Shown: positions 30,700 through 44,164 of the stretch, one piece after another
Layout of the letters: each line of letters starts with the position of its first letter
Numbering within the stretch: position 1 is the stretch's first letter
Notes under the pieces: model-generated
Told to the model about the DNA's origin: nothing
Seen by the model: the letters and a program-made list of their open reading frames with translations, nothing else
Database searches by the model: none
Made by a program: the position numbers and the translations under genes
Origin: Armigeres subalbatus
Taxonomy: Eukaryota > Arthropoda > Insecta > Diptera > Culicidae
Assembly (NCBI RefSeq): GCF_024139115.2
Contig: NC_085140.1
Location: 430,465,240-430,529,239 of the forward strand
Direction of reading: 5' to 3'
DNA length: 64,000 nucleotides

Positions 30700-32788
30700 C
30701 ACAGTGTTTTATTTCGCCATTTTCAAGATCGAAATACAAAAACTCGAAAAGTGTTGATTTTGGAAGTTTTAAGATATTTAGGAACGCATCTTTCGATAAA
30801 AACAGTTTGATGATTAAACCCCCTGGAAGTTAGTTGAGAAAATTATTTTTCCACCAGAATGAGATAGACACGTAGTGTCTTCCGCAAAGTTGTAGAAAAT
30901 GTTAATACGAGCAACTTTGCTGAACACTCCGAGTTTCTATCTCTTATATATAACAAACTTAAGACATTTTATGTAAAAACCCTCTAAAAATCTAATTTTT
31001 CATTCTAACTCTTTCCAATGATTTTTCCCATTTTCCGTCTCTTCTACAAAATTGTTAAACAAGCAAAATTACATGTTTTTGCTAAACATTGTAACATTCC
31101 ATCTCACATACAACAAAAGTTAACTTTAAATTATACAAATTCTTAGAGGTATTTCCACTTGTGATTACTCCCTTAATTGCAAAAAGTCGCAAATTTCTTC
31201 ACGATAAGCTTAAAATCGCTTATTTTATTTTTCTACTGACATTGAAAACTTTTGTCGACAAGAGTCTTATCGAATGCTGTGATAAAAACTTGCAAACTTT
31301 TGTTTTATAAGAGACTAGTCGACCCGGCAGACGTTGTCCTGCATAGTAGGCGTTCTGAACTTCCCATGAGAAGTTTCCATACGATTCTTAATTTTAGTTT
31401 TCCACGATTTACTCAACTTTCCTCGGGATTTTTGCATTAGGAAATATCATATAAACCCGTCGGAAACTATGGCGAACATATCTGCTGAAGGAATGAAAAA
31501 AATCTATCCAACCGTTTTCGAGTTATGCGGATACGAACACAGACCATTTTATTTCTATTATTTAGAAGATGAAAAGTTACAATGTTCAGCAAAAACATGT
31601 AATTTTGCTGGTTTGACAACTTTGTAAAAGAGATGGAAAATGTAAAAAATCATTGGAGTTAGTTTAAGTTAAGAGAATGATTTTAAGAAGATTTCCACAT
31701 AAACCATGTTAAGTTTGTTATATCAAAAATATAGAAACTCAGCTTCATCGCCGCATTTGTTTTTAATAGCACGTTATAACGTGAAATGCAAAGTATTTTT
31801 TTTAAATATGTAATACCAAAGGAAAAGTTGTCCAAATTCAATTGGATTTGTATTCGTTGTTCTCTTTGTCATCGCTTTCACAATTTCACTAATATAGTTT
31901 AGTATCTTCTGTAAGCAACTTCCTTCGACTTCTTGGACATTTCGGGCTTTTGATACAACGAGATCTAACAATCTTAGCAATCAATGCGTCAGTTCCTCGT
32001 TTGTCCTAAAATTTACCTGCAGCATATGTTTCTGCTCTTTTAATCAAATTGAAACGCTTCGACATGTGTGCTGTGTACATTTATTGTATTTTCGTCATCA
32101 CACGAATACTTACAGAAATTTGAAATTGAATTCTTTGAATTATATTTTTTATGAATTCTTATATAAATATAATAATATATTTTTGATATAACAGATTTTT
32201 GATATAACAATATAACAAACATGGTTCATGTGGAAATCCCCTTAAAATCATTTTCTTAACTTTAACTAATTCTAATGATTTTTCACATTTTCCGTCTCTT
32301 CTAAAAAGTTGTCAAACCAGCAAATGACATATTTTGTTGAACATTGTAACTTTCCATCTCTTATAAAACAAAAGTTATTCAAATATTATGATTTTTCATA
32401 GGATTACAAGTTTTTAACACAGCATTCGAGAAGACTCTTGTCGACAAAGGTTTTCAATGTCAGTAGAAAAATGAAATAGGCGATTTTCAGTATATTGTGA
32501 AGAAATTTGCGACTTTTTGCAATTAAGGGAGTAATCACAAGTGGAAATACCTCTAAGATTTTGTATAATTTAAAGATAACTTTTGTTGTATGTGAGATGG
32601 AATGTTACAATGTTCAGCAAAAACATGTAATTTTGCTTGTAGAACTTTGTAGAAGAGACGGAAAATGTGAAAAAAATCATTGGAAAGAGTTAGAATGAAA
32701 AAATAGATTTTTTTGGGGTTTTTACATAAAACGTCTTAAGTTTGTTATATATATAATATATATAAGAGATAGAAACTCAGGATGTTCA
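30700..32788. mobile_element. Transib-like fold-back element, right end truncated (copy A)
   Basis: Starts CACAGTG after CATTG (30,695-30,699), like the complete copy at 53,868. About 240 bp of the right arm, including the right terminus, are missing. The sequence jumps straight to module S2-B at 32,790. No transposase is present. Confidence 0.65.
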
Positions 32789-33937
32789 TTTACTGTTTGA
32801 GATCACAATACAAGATAAAAGTAGTGAGATTAAATGGAAAGATATCAACTCTTCTTATGGAAAATGATCTCATGTCAATTTGACTACATATTTGCAACGC
32901 GTATTCTCCTCTTTATCCGAAAATTGTTCTGTATCTCGAGCTAGACAAGCTAGTCTTCAATAACATTCGTATTACCCCATGAGCATAAAAAGTAAAGTAA
33001 TGTAAACTTCCCATTGAAATTCAACATTCCGATGCTCTCTAAATCCAAAGGCAAGGATGATCTGTCTAATATATTGCACACTAAGGATTATCCGACGCAT
33101 TCCCGTATCACTTTAGAATCACATCACGCGTGTGCCTGCCTGCCTACGCGCGCACCATGAAACCGGGAAACCACGGCACCCACAGATTAACGATGTCGTA
33201 CAGCGGACTCGTTGTCGTCGAAAGAATGAGGATTTTTACGTGTGCTAAGGCATTTTCTGCGAGTGCCGCTCAAAGGCGGAACAACGACTCAGAACGGTCC
33301 ATTCATCTCCAAACGAACCGGCCGGCTCGAACGTTTGCTGCCCCGAACGACGACCGGTCGAAAGTGGTCTCTTTTATCGGCAGTCTTCTCACCGTCGATT
33401 TACCTACATAAATTACGGTCCGAATCTGTTTCGGGCGAAATGCCCCGGTGTTGGTCGTAAATTATGCAATCGAATGCTGGCAGATTCGATTGGGTCAATT
33501 TATTCCCGTCTGGTGGGGGCAGTCCTGCTACAGCAAGTGGACGGGCTGGAATCGGAAAATCTAATCTTCGGACCGGACTTGCAGCAGCGCAAGTGGTAAC
33601 TAATTTGGATGTTGAATTGGTGTCGAGAAGATGAAGATGCCCAGTGGTAAGCACACATTAACCCTCGGAGACCGTTCGTTTGATAGGAAATTTTGATTGA
33701 GTAAGCTTCATGTGCGATGGCATCGACGATTACTCAATCTGAAGGCAATGAGTATGCTTCAAGAAGTATGAATTATGGAGCATGATTCAATACAAGTCAT
33801 GTCAAATATCGAGTAGGTATATAATGGTTCGTACAAGAATGCGAGAAAAGCTCGAAGACTAGAAGTAAGTGAAAAGATTGGAAAAATAATTATAACGATA
33901 GGATATTTGACTAATTAACAACGTACAACATGTAACC

Positions 33938-34110
33938 AAGATGAATACACTACTATGCTCCAATCTGACGTTTATGGAAGAGAAGACGGCGGGGGTGAAA
34001 AGTTCATTTCAGTGCAAAACGAAAACAAACCTGGCTCTCCCATACTAAAATCCAAGATGGCTGAATCGTGAATTTGGAAGATTGGAACACCTAGTGATGT
34101 ATTCATCTTG
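33938..34110. mobile_element. 8-bp-TSD MITE (copy B)
   Basis: Same insertion as 22,273-22,454. The right flank ATGTAACC is reduced and several internal bases are missing. Confidence 0.65.
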
Positions 34111-34193
34111 ATCTCTCTCTTTTAATTTAATTGTATGTCAGATTAACAAAATGATAGCTAAATAAAAATATTAATATTATTACCTTCATTCAA

Positions 34194-34257
34194 GGGGTAT
34201 AGCTCAGTGGTAGAGCATTCGACTGCAGATCGAGAGGTCCCGTTCAACGGTGCCCCT
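34194..34257 (+). pseudogene. Damaged tRNA-Cys (copy B)
   Basis: Aligned to the intact copies it is 64 nt instead of 72. One G of the acceptor run is missing, and the T arm reads CCCGTTCAACGG, with several C, G and A bases lost. The D arm and GCA anticodon arm are intact. As written it cannot form a proper T stem, and the B box is destroyed. All changes are deletions, in keeping with the error pattern of the whole B copy, so it may be a sequencing or consensus error and not a true pseudogene. Confidence 0.8.
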
Positions 34258-34550
34258 CGCTGAGAATATTTTTAAGTATAAAATGTGTCCTAAAGGATTA
34301 TGCATATATAAAATCTAAGCCAGCAACAGCGTCATTCGTGCACTGTGCTCTTGACTTCAAGTTGAACAAATCATTATGAATTATATCTGTTTCTTTTATC
34401 CTGACTGAACTGAATGAAGTCAACAGTCTAAAAGAATCAGTCTTATCAAACCTTCATACAACAAACAATGCAGATTGGTATATTTGATGAAGTCACCGCA
34501 TTCGATTCAGTTATTTCGTGTCACAGAAGAACTATTCCTTAACATTCTTT

Positions 34551-34671
34551 TGCCTTTCTCGTATACTAAGTATACGTAAAGGCTATATGATCGCTCAAAA
34601 CAAACTTTTATAGAAGGCCCGAGACCCATAGTGTTATATACCAATCGACTCAGTTCGACGAATTGAGGTGA

Positions 34672-34717
<46 letters not shown>

Positions 34718-34730
34718 TGTGTGTGTGTGT

Positions 34731-34767
<37 letters not shown>

Positions 34768-36297
34768 AAAACTACTCAAAAATGTCACTCTTTTTGGGCA
34801 CTTCCTCAACATTTGCTCGCAACAGTTGCATTCGAGCAGAATCGCTGTCCCATTGTTTCCTATTTGAAATTGGCCAGATCGGACTATGGGATCGAAAGTT
34901 ATGGAAAATACAAATTCATACAAAAAATCACGTAAAAAATAATGTCACTCATTTTTCGGGCACATATCCTCAACTGATTTGCTCGCAACAAGTTGCATTC
35001 GACGCAGAATCCTGTCCCATTGTTTGCTATATGAAATTGGCCAGATCGGACTATGGGATCAAGTTATGGCAAAATACATTCATACGAAAAATCGTAAAAA
35101 TGTCACTCATTTTTCGGGCACTTATCTTCAACCGATTTGCTCGCAACAAATTGCATTCGACGCAGAATCCTGTCCCATTGTTTCCTATTTGAAATTGGCC
35201 AGATCGGACTATGGGATCAAAAGTTATGGCCAAAATACAAATTCATACGAAAAATCGCGTAGAAAATGTCACTCATTTTTCGGAACATATCCTCAACCGA
35301 TTTGCTCGCAATAAAATGCATTCGACGCAGAATCCTGTCCCATTGTTTCCTATTTGGAATTGGCCAGATCGGACTATGGGATCAAGTTATGGCCAAAATA
35401 CAAATTCATACAATAAATCGCGTAAAAATGTCACTCATTTTTCGGGCACTTACCTCAATCGATTTGCTCGCAACAAGTTGCATGCGACGAATCCTGTCCC
35501 ATTGTTTCCTATGAAATTGGCCAGATCGGACTATGGGATCAAAAGTTATGGCCAAAAAAATTCAACGAAAATCGCGTAAAAATGTCACTCATTTTTCGGG
35601 CACTTATCCTCAACCGATTTGCTCGCAATAAGTTGCATTCGACGCATACAAATTCATACGAAAAATCGCGTAAAAATGTCACTCATTTTCGGGCACATAT
35701 CCTCAACCGATTTGCTCGCAATAAGTTGCATTCGACGCAGAATCCTGTCCCATTGTTTCCTATTTGAAATTGGCCAGATCGGACTATGGGATCAAGTTAT
35801 GCCAAATACAAATTCATACGAAAACATCGCGTAAAAATGTCACTCATCGGAGAACTTATCCAAACTGATTTGCTCGCAACAAGTTGCATTCGACGCAGAA
35901 TCCTGTCCCATTGTTTCCTATTTGAATTTGGCCGGATCGGACTATGGATCGAAAGTTATGGCCAAAATACAAATTCATACAAAAATCTCGTAAAAATGTC
36001 ACTCATTTTTCGGCACATATCCTTAACTGATTTGCTCACAACAAGTTGCATTCGACGCAGAATGTCTCTATTTTCTTATTGGAAATTGGCCAGATCGGAC
36101 TATGGAGATGTTATGGTCAAATTACTATTTATTGTGAAAAAGAGTTCGAAAGTCTAGCTCACTTTTTTAGCACTTAGACTTCATCTATTGACGCTCGCAA
36201 CAGATTGTATTCGACGCAGAATCTTGTCCCATTGTTTTCTATTAAAAATTGGCTAGAACGGACTATGGGATCGGAAATTATGGCTGAAACACCATTT
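34551..36297 (+). repeat. Hairpin-GT-166-bp array (copy B1)
   Basis: Same structure as A1. Unit starts are at 34,782, 34,942, 35,100, 35,266, 35,428, 35,582, 35,676, 35,837 and 35,996. The 94-bp short unit (35,582-35,675) is at the same place as in A and C, so that deletion predates the duplication. Confidence 0.8.
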
Positions 36298-36482
36298 TGC
36301 CTTTTATACGAAAAGGCTGTATGTTCGCTCCAAAACAAACTTTTACAGAAGGCATGGAGACTCATAGTGTTATATACGTATAGCTCGACGAACTGCGATG
36401 ATGTCTCTGTGTGTGTGTGCGCCCAAAAGTGCGAAAAGTTTAGCTCAATTTTTGGAACTTATCCTCAACCGATTTAATTCAA

Positions 36483-36672
36483 CTATAGATAGTAGAATAT
36501 ATAGATGAGCGAAAGCATGGCTGAGTCGATTTTTCTGCCCGTGCACAACATATGACGTCACAGCCCTAACGTTTCCATTGAAATCGTGACGTCATGCTCG
36601 TTTGGAGACACGTTTGACAGTTCGTTTGGAACTGAGGTTTATCTTCACTCATCTATATATTCCACTATCTAT
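36483..36672. mobile_element. TGACGTCA MITE (copy B)
   Basis: Same insertion as 24,946-25,140. Both TGACGTCA sites are kept, and a few bases are deleted. Confidence 0.65.
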
Positions 36673-36849
36673 AATTCCAACAAGTTTCATTCAACGCGGA
36701 ATCCTGTCGTATTGTTTTCTATTGAAAATTTGGACCATGGGCACAGAAATTATGGCCAAAATATACTATGTGTATAAAAGCGAGTAAAAAGTCTAGCTGA
36801 CTTTTAATGGACTTACCCTCAACTGATTTACTCACAACAAATTGCATTA

Positions 36850-37234
36850 TGCTACGTACACGATCAACCGTTTGACGAACATTGACTCCCCCAAGAAAAC
36901 GCTTCGGTTGCTCTTTGTTTGAACGTGTGTGAAGTTGTTCGACCAACCATTTGACAGTTGCGGCTCGTTGGAAAAAATTAAAACGGTTTGATTTTGGTTT
37001 GAGTTGTCGGGGGTGGAGTCAAGGTTTCCGACATGTTTGAGCATTTGTAGTGAAGTTGCACAAACCCCATATTTTTGATGGTTGTGCTCAAGTTAGCGCT
37101 TCGGTCGTTCGTGTGTGATATTGTTGGTCGAATAAATTGATTGTTCGTGCCGCTGTTGGTAAAACTTGATGGATGTTTGAATAAACGAGAGGTGGAGTCA
37201 ATGTTGGTCAAACTGCTTGACTGTGTGTACGTTC
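36850..37234. mobile_element. ACGTACACAC-ended MITE (copy B)
   Basis: Same insertion as 25,322-25,722. CATTA flanks are kept (36,845-36,849 and 37,235-37,239). Confidence 0.65.
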
Positions 37235-37628
37235 CATTAGATGCGGAATCCTGTTCTATTTAGAAAGTTGCCGATTGGACTATTACCTTTGAAATTATGG
37301 CAAATACTTTTGCCTTTCTCGTGCAACAAAGTTGTACCGAAGGCTATAATTTCTTCCGAAAACGAATATCGGATGCTTCCACACGATACACTCCTTCCTC
37401 TTCATAGGGAGTTTGGTAGAAAGACGGTCATGAGATTTATATCATAACAAATATTGCCCTCCGCTCCTTGATGGGAATGACATTTTCGTTTTCTTTTGTG
37501 TAGTCGAGCTTCAGTTCAATTTACATCCAAAAGTGATATCCTTAAAATATATGACTGGGTAAAATAAAACAGGGTATGTACGTCAAAAAGATTGGAAAAG
37601 GAAACAAAAATGTCGAAATTTTATAAGC

Positions 37629-37812
37629 ATATTGTAGATCAAGCTGAAAACCGAACTAAGGTTTCGCGACAATCGCATTTTCTCGCATTTCAAATGTTGC
37701 AACTGCATCGCGAGTAGTGCGCAACGGTGCCATAGTCGGGCACAACTCAATGCAGTCGCGACATCCGGAATGGAACAAAATATGATTTTCGGTTTTCAAC
37801 TGGATCTACAAT
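37629..37812. repeat. Imperfect hairpin (copy B)
   Basis: Equivalent of 26,133-26,322, 6 bp shorter. Confidence 0.55.
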
Positions 37813-38210
37813 ATCTTCCATAAATAATCTGATTTTCATAGAACGACAAAGAAATTTGTCTTTTTACTCCTAGCTACTAGCTCATCTATTTTCAAGCACA
37901 CATTTTACGAAGGTCGAGAAAGGCACCATCGCCGCTAGGTGGATTAATCTGGGTTTTCATGGAAAATGGAGCTAGATCATGATATTATATACCGATCGCA
38001 CAGATCGTAGAACTGAACAACTGACTGTCGGTCGTGTGTATGTGTGTGTGCACACACAACCGAAAAACATAAGCCACTTTTCATATAGTAATTTCTTGAG
38101 ATTTTCTCGCAACTAGTTGCTTCGACAGGGACAAACCCTTGTTAACCTAAATTGAATATAATCACGATAGGTCATTGCGTTCAAAACTTATGAAGAAAAT
38201 ATGTGTTGAA

Positions 38211-40205
38211 TCATAAAATTTAAAAATTTAGATTAAATTTAAAATTTAAAAATTTTAAATTTTAAAATTCAAACTTTAAAATTTAAATTTAAAACAAAAA
38301 TTTATAATTGAAATTTAAAATTTAAAATTTAAATTAAATTTATAAATTAAAATTAAAATTTAAATTAAAACATAAAATTTAAAAATTTAAAAATTTTAAA
38401 ATTTAAAAATTAGAAAATTTAAAATTTAAAAATTTAAAAATTTTAAATTTAAAAAATTCAAACACTTAAAATTTAAAATTTCAAAATTTGAAAACTTAAA
38501 AATTATAAATTTGAAAATTTGAAAATTTAAATTAAAATTTAAAATTTAAAATTTAAAGATTTAAAAATTTTAAAATTCAAAAATTTGAAAATTAAAAATT
38601 TAAAATTTAAAATTTAAAATTTTAAAATTTCAAACATTTAAAAATTTAAAATTTAAAATTTATAAATTTAATTTAAAATTTAATTTAAAATTTAAATTTA
38701 AATTAAAATTTAATTTAAATTATAATTTAAATTAGATTAAAATTAAAATTAAATATATTCATAATTAAAATCTAAATTGTAAAATTTAAGTTCAAAATTT
38801 TAATTAAAATTCAAAATTTAAAATTTAAAAATTTAAAATTTAAAATTTAAAATTTATAAATTATAAATTTAAAAATTTAAAATTTGAAAATTTAAAAATT
38901 TGAAAATTTAAAAATTTAAAATTTAAAAATTTAAAAATTTAAAATTTAAAATTTAAAAATTTAAAAATTCAAAATTTAAAAATCTGAAAATTTAAAATTT
39001 TAAAATTTTAAAATTTAAAATTTAAAATTTAGAAATTTAAAATTTATAAATCTATAAAAAAATTTAAAATTTAAAAATTTGGAATTTAAAATTTAAAATT
39101 TAAAAATTTAAAATTTAGAAATTTAAAAATTCAAAAATTCAAAAATTTAAAAATTTAAAAATTTAAAATTCAAAAAATTTAAAATTTAAAATTTAAACAA
39201 AATTTAAAAATTTAAAATTTAAAAACAAAATTAAAAATGTAAAAATTTAAAATTTGAAAATTTAAAATTTAAAATTTAAAATTTAAAATTTAAAAGTTAA
39301 AATTTAAAATTTAAAATTTAAAATTTGAAATTTAAAATTAAAATTTAAAAATTTAAAATTTAAAATTTAAAATTTAAAAAATTTAAAAATTTAAAATTTA
39401 AAATTTAAAAATTTAAAAATTTAAAAATTTAAAAAACAAAATTTATAAATTTGAAATTGAAAATTTAAAAATTTATAAATTTAGAAATTTAAAATTTAAA
39501 ATTTAAAATTTAAAATTTATAGGTTTATAAATTTAGAAATTTAAAATTTAAAGATTTAAAATTCAAAATTCAAAATTTAAAATTTAAAATCTAAAATCTA
39601 AAAATTTAAAAATTTAAAATTTAAAATTTAAAATTTAAAATTTTAAAATTTAAAATTAAAATCAAACATTTAAAAATTTAAAATTTAAAAACTTAAAATT
39701 TAAAATTTATAAATTTGAAAATTTATAAATTTAAAATTTATAAATTTAAAATTTATAAATTTAAAATTTAAAAATTAAAATTTAAAAATTAAAATTTAAA
39801 AATTTAAAATTTAAAAATTTAAAAATTTAAAATTTAAAATTTAAAAATTTAAAATTTAAAATTTAAAATTTAAAAATTTAAAAATTTAAAATTTAAAATT
39901 TAAAATTTAAAATTTAAAAATTTAAAAATTAAAATTTAAAATTTAAAATTTAAATTTAAAATTTAAAATTTAAAATTTAAAATTTAAAAATTTTAAAATT
40001 TTAAAATTTTAAAATTTAAAATTTTAAAATTTAAAAAAAAATTCAAAATTAAATATTTATAAATTTAAAATAGATAAATCTAAAAAATAAAATTAAAAAT
40101 TCAAAATTATAAATTCAAAAATTAAAATTCAAAAATCAAAATTTAAAAATATTTTTTTATTTTAAACTTTCAAATATTTTTTTTGAAAATATAAAATTTA
40201 AAATA
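38211..40205. repeat. TTTAAAA/TTTAAAAA satellite block (copy B)
   Basis: Equivalent of 26,705-28,850. A-runs of four dominate here where copy C has five, so the apparent period is often 7 instead of 8. Confidence 0.9.
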
Positions 40206-40530
40206 AGCGTCGTTAAATATCCGTGAGAAGAAGAGATACGGCAATACAATTTTTACAATTTTACTTAGTAACTGAGTAGATGAAAGTTAGCGTGTACTTC
40301 GACTCTAATTAGATCTACGGTTCCATCAACTGAACTACTGAATATCTATGACCTTTATTAAACTGTGCGGTGGCTGGTTAAAATTGGCAAGAACAAGAAA
40401 TCAATAGGTTCAAGATGCGTACGCAATAACCAAAATAAATAGAAATTGTCACTGTAAGAACAACTTCAACATGTTAAGTATGCCCACAGAATTAAAATTC
40501 AAAAGAGCTACGGAGGGCCTAATCAATTAT

Positions 40531-41168
40531 AGCCTTTCTGTACATTTAGTATACGATCAGACAAAATCAAGCCCAGTACGATCGGGCCGATTTTTAATAG
40601 GATACAATAAGACAGGAGTGCCCAAAAATAAGTACATAAATTATGCGATCGGGCCGATTTTAAATATAAAACAACGGGACAGGATTCCTCGTCGAATGCA
40701 ATTAGTTACGAGAAAATCGGTTAGGATAAAGGCCCGAAAAATGAGTGAGCTGTTTGCACTGGTTTTGGGTGTAAAACAATTATATTTTGCCATAAGTTTT
40801 GAGCCCAGGATGCGATCCAGCCGATTTTCAAAAAAAACAACGAGACAGGATTATCCGTCCAATGCAACTTAGTGCGAGCAAATCGTTAAGGATTAGTGCC
40901 CAAAAATGTGTGTGTGTCCGATTGTTCAAAGGATAGTGTCCGAAAAATGAAAACGGTTTTTGCGTGTAAAAAAAATGTGTTTTAAAAGTTTTGAGCCCAT
41001 AGTGCGATCCGCTCGATTATAGATAGGATAGATAGGAAACAATGAGACAGGATTCCGTTGAATGCAACTTTTGCGAAAAATTGCTAAAGATAGTTCCGAG
41101 AAATGAGTGAGTTTTTTTGTTCACAGACACACGACACATTCACTCAATTCGTCAGCTGAGTCGATCGG
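40531..41168 (-). repeat. Inverted 166-bp family array (copy B)
   Basis: Equivalent of 29,182-29,848 with many small deletions. Confidence 0.65.
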
Positions 41169-41662
41169 ATGGAACCATAGATACTAGAAATAACCCAGAA
41201 AAATTATTGCCGTACAATGAGTAATACTACTGTAAAGTTTAGAGTTGGTTGCCCTTGGGTCTACTTTTTGCGGGTTGGCAAGCAATAATGACAGCAGGTA
41301 TCTGTAAGCTGGAGCTTACCTATCTCGCCCACCTCAACCTGGTGGACATTTTATGAAAGACCTTCAACCACTACTTCAGAATAGTCTCCAGTCTCCTCCG
41401 ATCTATATCAGGCAAGTACGCATACGCAGAGACAGGCATTCCTCCATTCTTCCATCATGTACTTACGGCCCTTTGCCGCACAAAGCCGTTACTTGCGTCA
41501 CAACAACATTCCTCTCACTGGTGCCGTCATTGGCCGCTTCCAGTGCACGCGTCCACTGCCATAGAGCGAGGAGCTGACACTCCTCCATTGCCACAACCGA
41601 AAAACAAATTTGACAATAATTATTATTGTATAATAACTTGGCATATACAATTCTTTAAGATT

Positions 41663-44164
41663 TTCATTGTGGAACTCTCTTTCACTGTACCATCGCATTC
41701 CAATTCCTGGGACATTGCTATAGAACGCGTAGGTACGGCGAATTAATACATCATTTCATACGGATTAGTCAACCTAATATATTTACCCTTATCTGGTTTC
41801 CGACCAAAGCTAATTCGGTCCATCAACACCCTGGTTGCCCTACTTTCTTTGCGTCCTCCTAATCCACTCCAGCTTCACATCTTGATGGGGTGTAGGGAAA
41901 AATAGCCACGAAAAAGCACTGTGTGCCCTAACTCAACAGTTGCATTTATGACTTATTTATCCTATCAGGCAACGAAGAAAGCTAGTCGTATCAGGGAAAG
42001 CTCATCATGAGTCTTTTGCCGCACTGCTATTGATAGATTCATGCGGAGGAAGAAGGGACAATATGCACAATATGTAAGAATGTTGATGTCATCCTTTTCT
42101 TCTATTATGAAGATTGTCTCGACTACTTTCACTTCATCCGACAGTTGTAAATTTTACCCAAAATAAGACAAATGCTTTTTTTAATTCGAAAATGTAATTG
42201 TTGTTGTAGCAAACGTCAGACAAATAGAATTTTGTGAAGAAAACTAAAATTCCTGTTTCTAGATTTCCCAAAAACAAGTGATATGCATATTTATTTCTGC
42301 TTTAACCCCTTTTGCGGTTTTCTTAGTATATCAGAACAGGTCTACAAAATAGTTGCAATGAAGGAAAGCAGTATAAAAAGGAACTGTTCTGGATTGCTAA
42401 ATTGTTGGAGCAATACGACGCATTTTATGGTTCCAATTCACATTATGAATGAAATGATAGAACAAAATTTATGTAGTGAGGTCAGATAACTATGATTATG
42501 TCTCTCAAGTCTGCTTGACAAATATTCGAACATAGCATATATTTGGAAGACGTTTGTTTTTGTCCCCAACTTTCCTAACAGATATTTCCCGGTACAAGGC
42601 GTTTTGCCCCAGGGCCTCTGCTAGATGAAGTGGGCCTCTCACTATAGATTAGGGGTTGCTGTGAGGGGACGAAAAAATGAAGGGTAGAATAACGCTCCGC
42701 TGGCTGTGGATACAAAACTTATCAGAACCCTCACTCATGCGGACAGGCGGACATAGCAAATGAATTGTGAACAGTGGCGTGCAAAAAGTTGAGCCCGAGA
42801 GGGATATTCCTTCTCACTGTATTCCTAACAATTTTCTAGAACATAAGAAAGTCCAATTTTCCAATGATGTTCTTGAATTGCCAAGCACGATTAAGTATGT
42901 ATTTAGAATAACATCTACCTTACTCATACGCCTATTGCTTCCCATCTATGGCGCAGTCCAAAGGCGAAGAAAGCCAATGAAAACCCCCCGCAGCAAGACG
43001 AAAACTAGATCGAAGCGTTAACCAACTTTGTCGTCGCTCTCATCATCGTCTTGGCTGCCGTCGTCATCGGTGCCTTCCTCTACTTAGTCGTTGTCATCGC
43101 TGTATCGTCGAAGCTGCCAGGATTCCCGTCATGACGACCGGCAACAGGGCCTGGCACGCGTTAAGTAATCCAACGAGCGGAGAAGCATGAGTTAGAGATA
43201 ATTCCCTTTGTTTTCCACCGGATCCGGAGCCCTCTTTGGGTCTCGAGCACCGTCGGTTGGAGCAAGATAGTGTGACTCTACTCGACCGTACACGAACGTG
43301 GGGTTACTCCCACGCGACATCCCGAGCGCCAGTCAATGTGAGCAAGCTATTTTTATCGCCATAACAACGCGAGTTGTTCTCTTCCGTTTTTTCTACATTA
43401 TTTTTTTCTTCGTCCCACCATGGACGATAAGATGCGACCTTGTTTGCGACGTTCTATTTCTATTTCTTGCGCGTTCAAGTTTAATCAACACCTCCGCCAC
43501 ACCGCATAGTCATCACGTCGAAGATGGATCAGCGTGGCGACAGTGAAAAAACCGTATAGAACAATCACAGGCAGTTACACAGTGGTTGCAAACAGAGAAC
43601 TAATGTACAGAACCTTAGATTTATACAGCCGCGTTTTTTAATAGATTAACTTCTAATAATTTAATCAGAATCATTTGGGAAAGATCCAATAATTAGATCA
43701 CATTTCTACGCTTTATCCATCCTTTCAAGTGGACATAGTTTGTGGATGTTCTTTTATTATTTCATAGGCGGAAAATAAAATTCATATGGGTTTAACAAAC
43801 AAAAGCTTGAGGAGTGAGAAATTTCAACCATATTTTCCTAATTCGAACATCTAAGTAAGATGACTTGGGTGCCTTAGTCGTACAACGAAAGTGGTGGTGC
43901 GGAATAGACGCTATATGGCGATGAGGTCTCAGGTCGAGTCAAATTGGGTTAAGTTGTCATCTTTAACACAGAAACGATGCCAGGCGACTAAAAGAAAGGG
44001 TTGTTGAGGTGATCTGAGCTTCGGTGTTTGAGCTTTGCAACAAAGTGGTAGTCGTTTTTATATATGTGCGCTCCGAAAACAAGTTGGAATGATGTCTGTG
44101 AACGTATGTATGATTTTATGCCGTTATTCCCTTTCAGTCTTCCGAGTCATGCACAAAACACTGC
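41663..44164. repeat. Duplicated module S1, second copy
   Basis: Matches 18,593-21,079. It begins right at the end of S2-B, where the joint reads TTTAAGATTTTCATTG with only about 2 bp of shared sequence between the joined ends. Two small insertions (near 43,600 and 43,960-44,030) distinguish it from the first copy. Confidence 0.85.

Larger units (their letters stand above)
36298..37310 (+). repeat. Second family copy with nested MITEs (copy B2)
   Basis: Equivalent of 24,749-25,802, with the same two MITEs at 36,483-36,672 and 36,850-37,234. Confidence 0.7.
32790..41662. repeat. Duplicated module S2, second copy (B), deletion-rich
   Basis: Same order of parts as S2-A and S2-C but about 400-490 bp shorter. 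The loss is made of many 1-3 base deletions spread everywhere, often in homopolymers or short runs. It starts at the point matching 21,080/44,165 and ends at the point matching 30,356, directly followed by S1. It shares with C a ~37-bp segment near 37,822 that A lacks. Confidence 0.85.
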
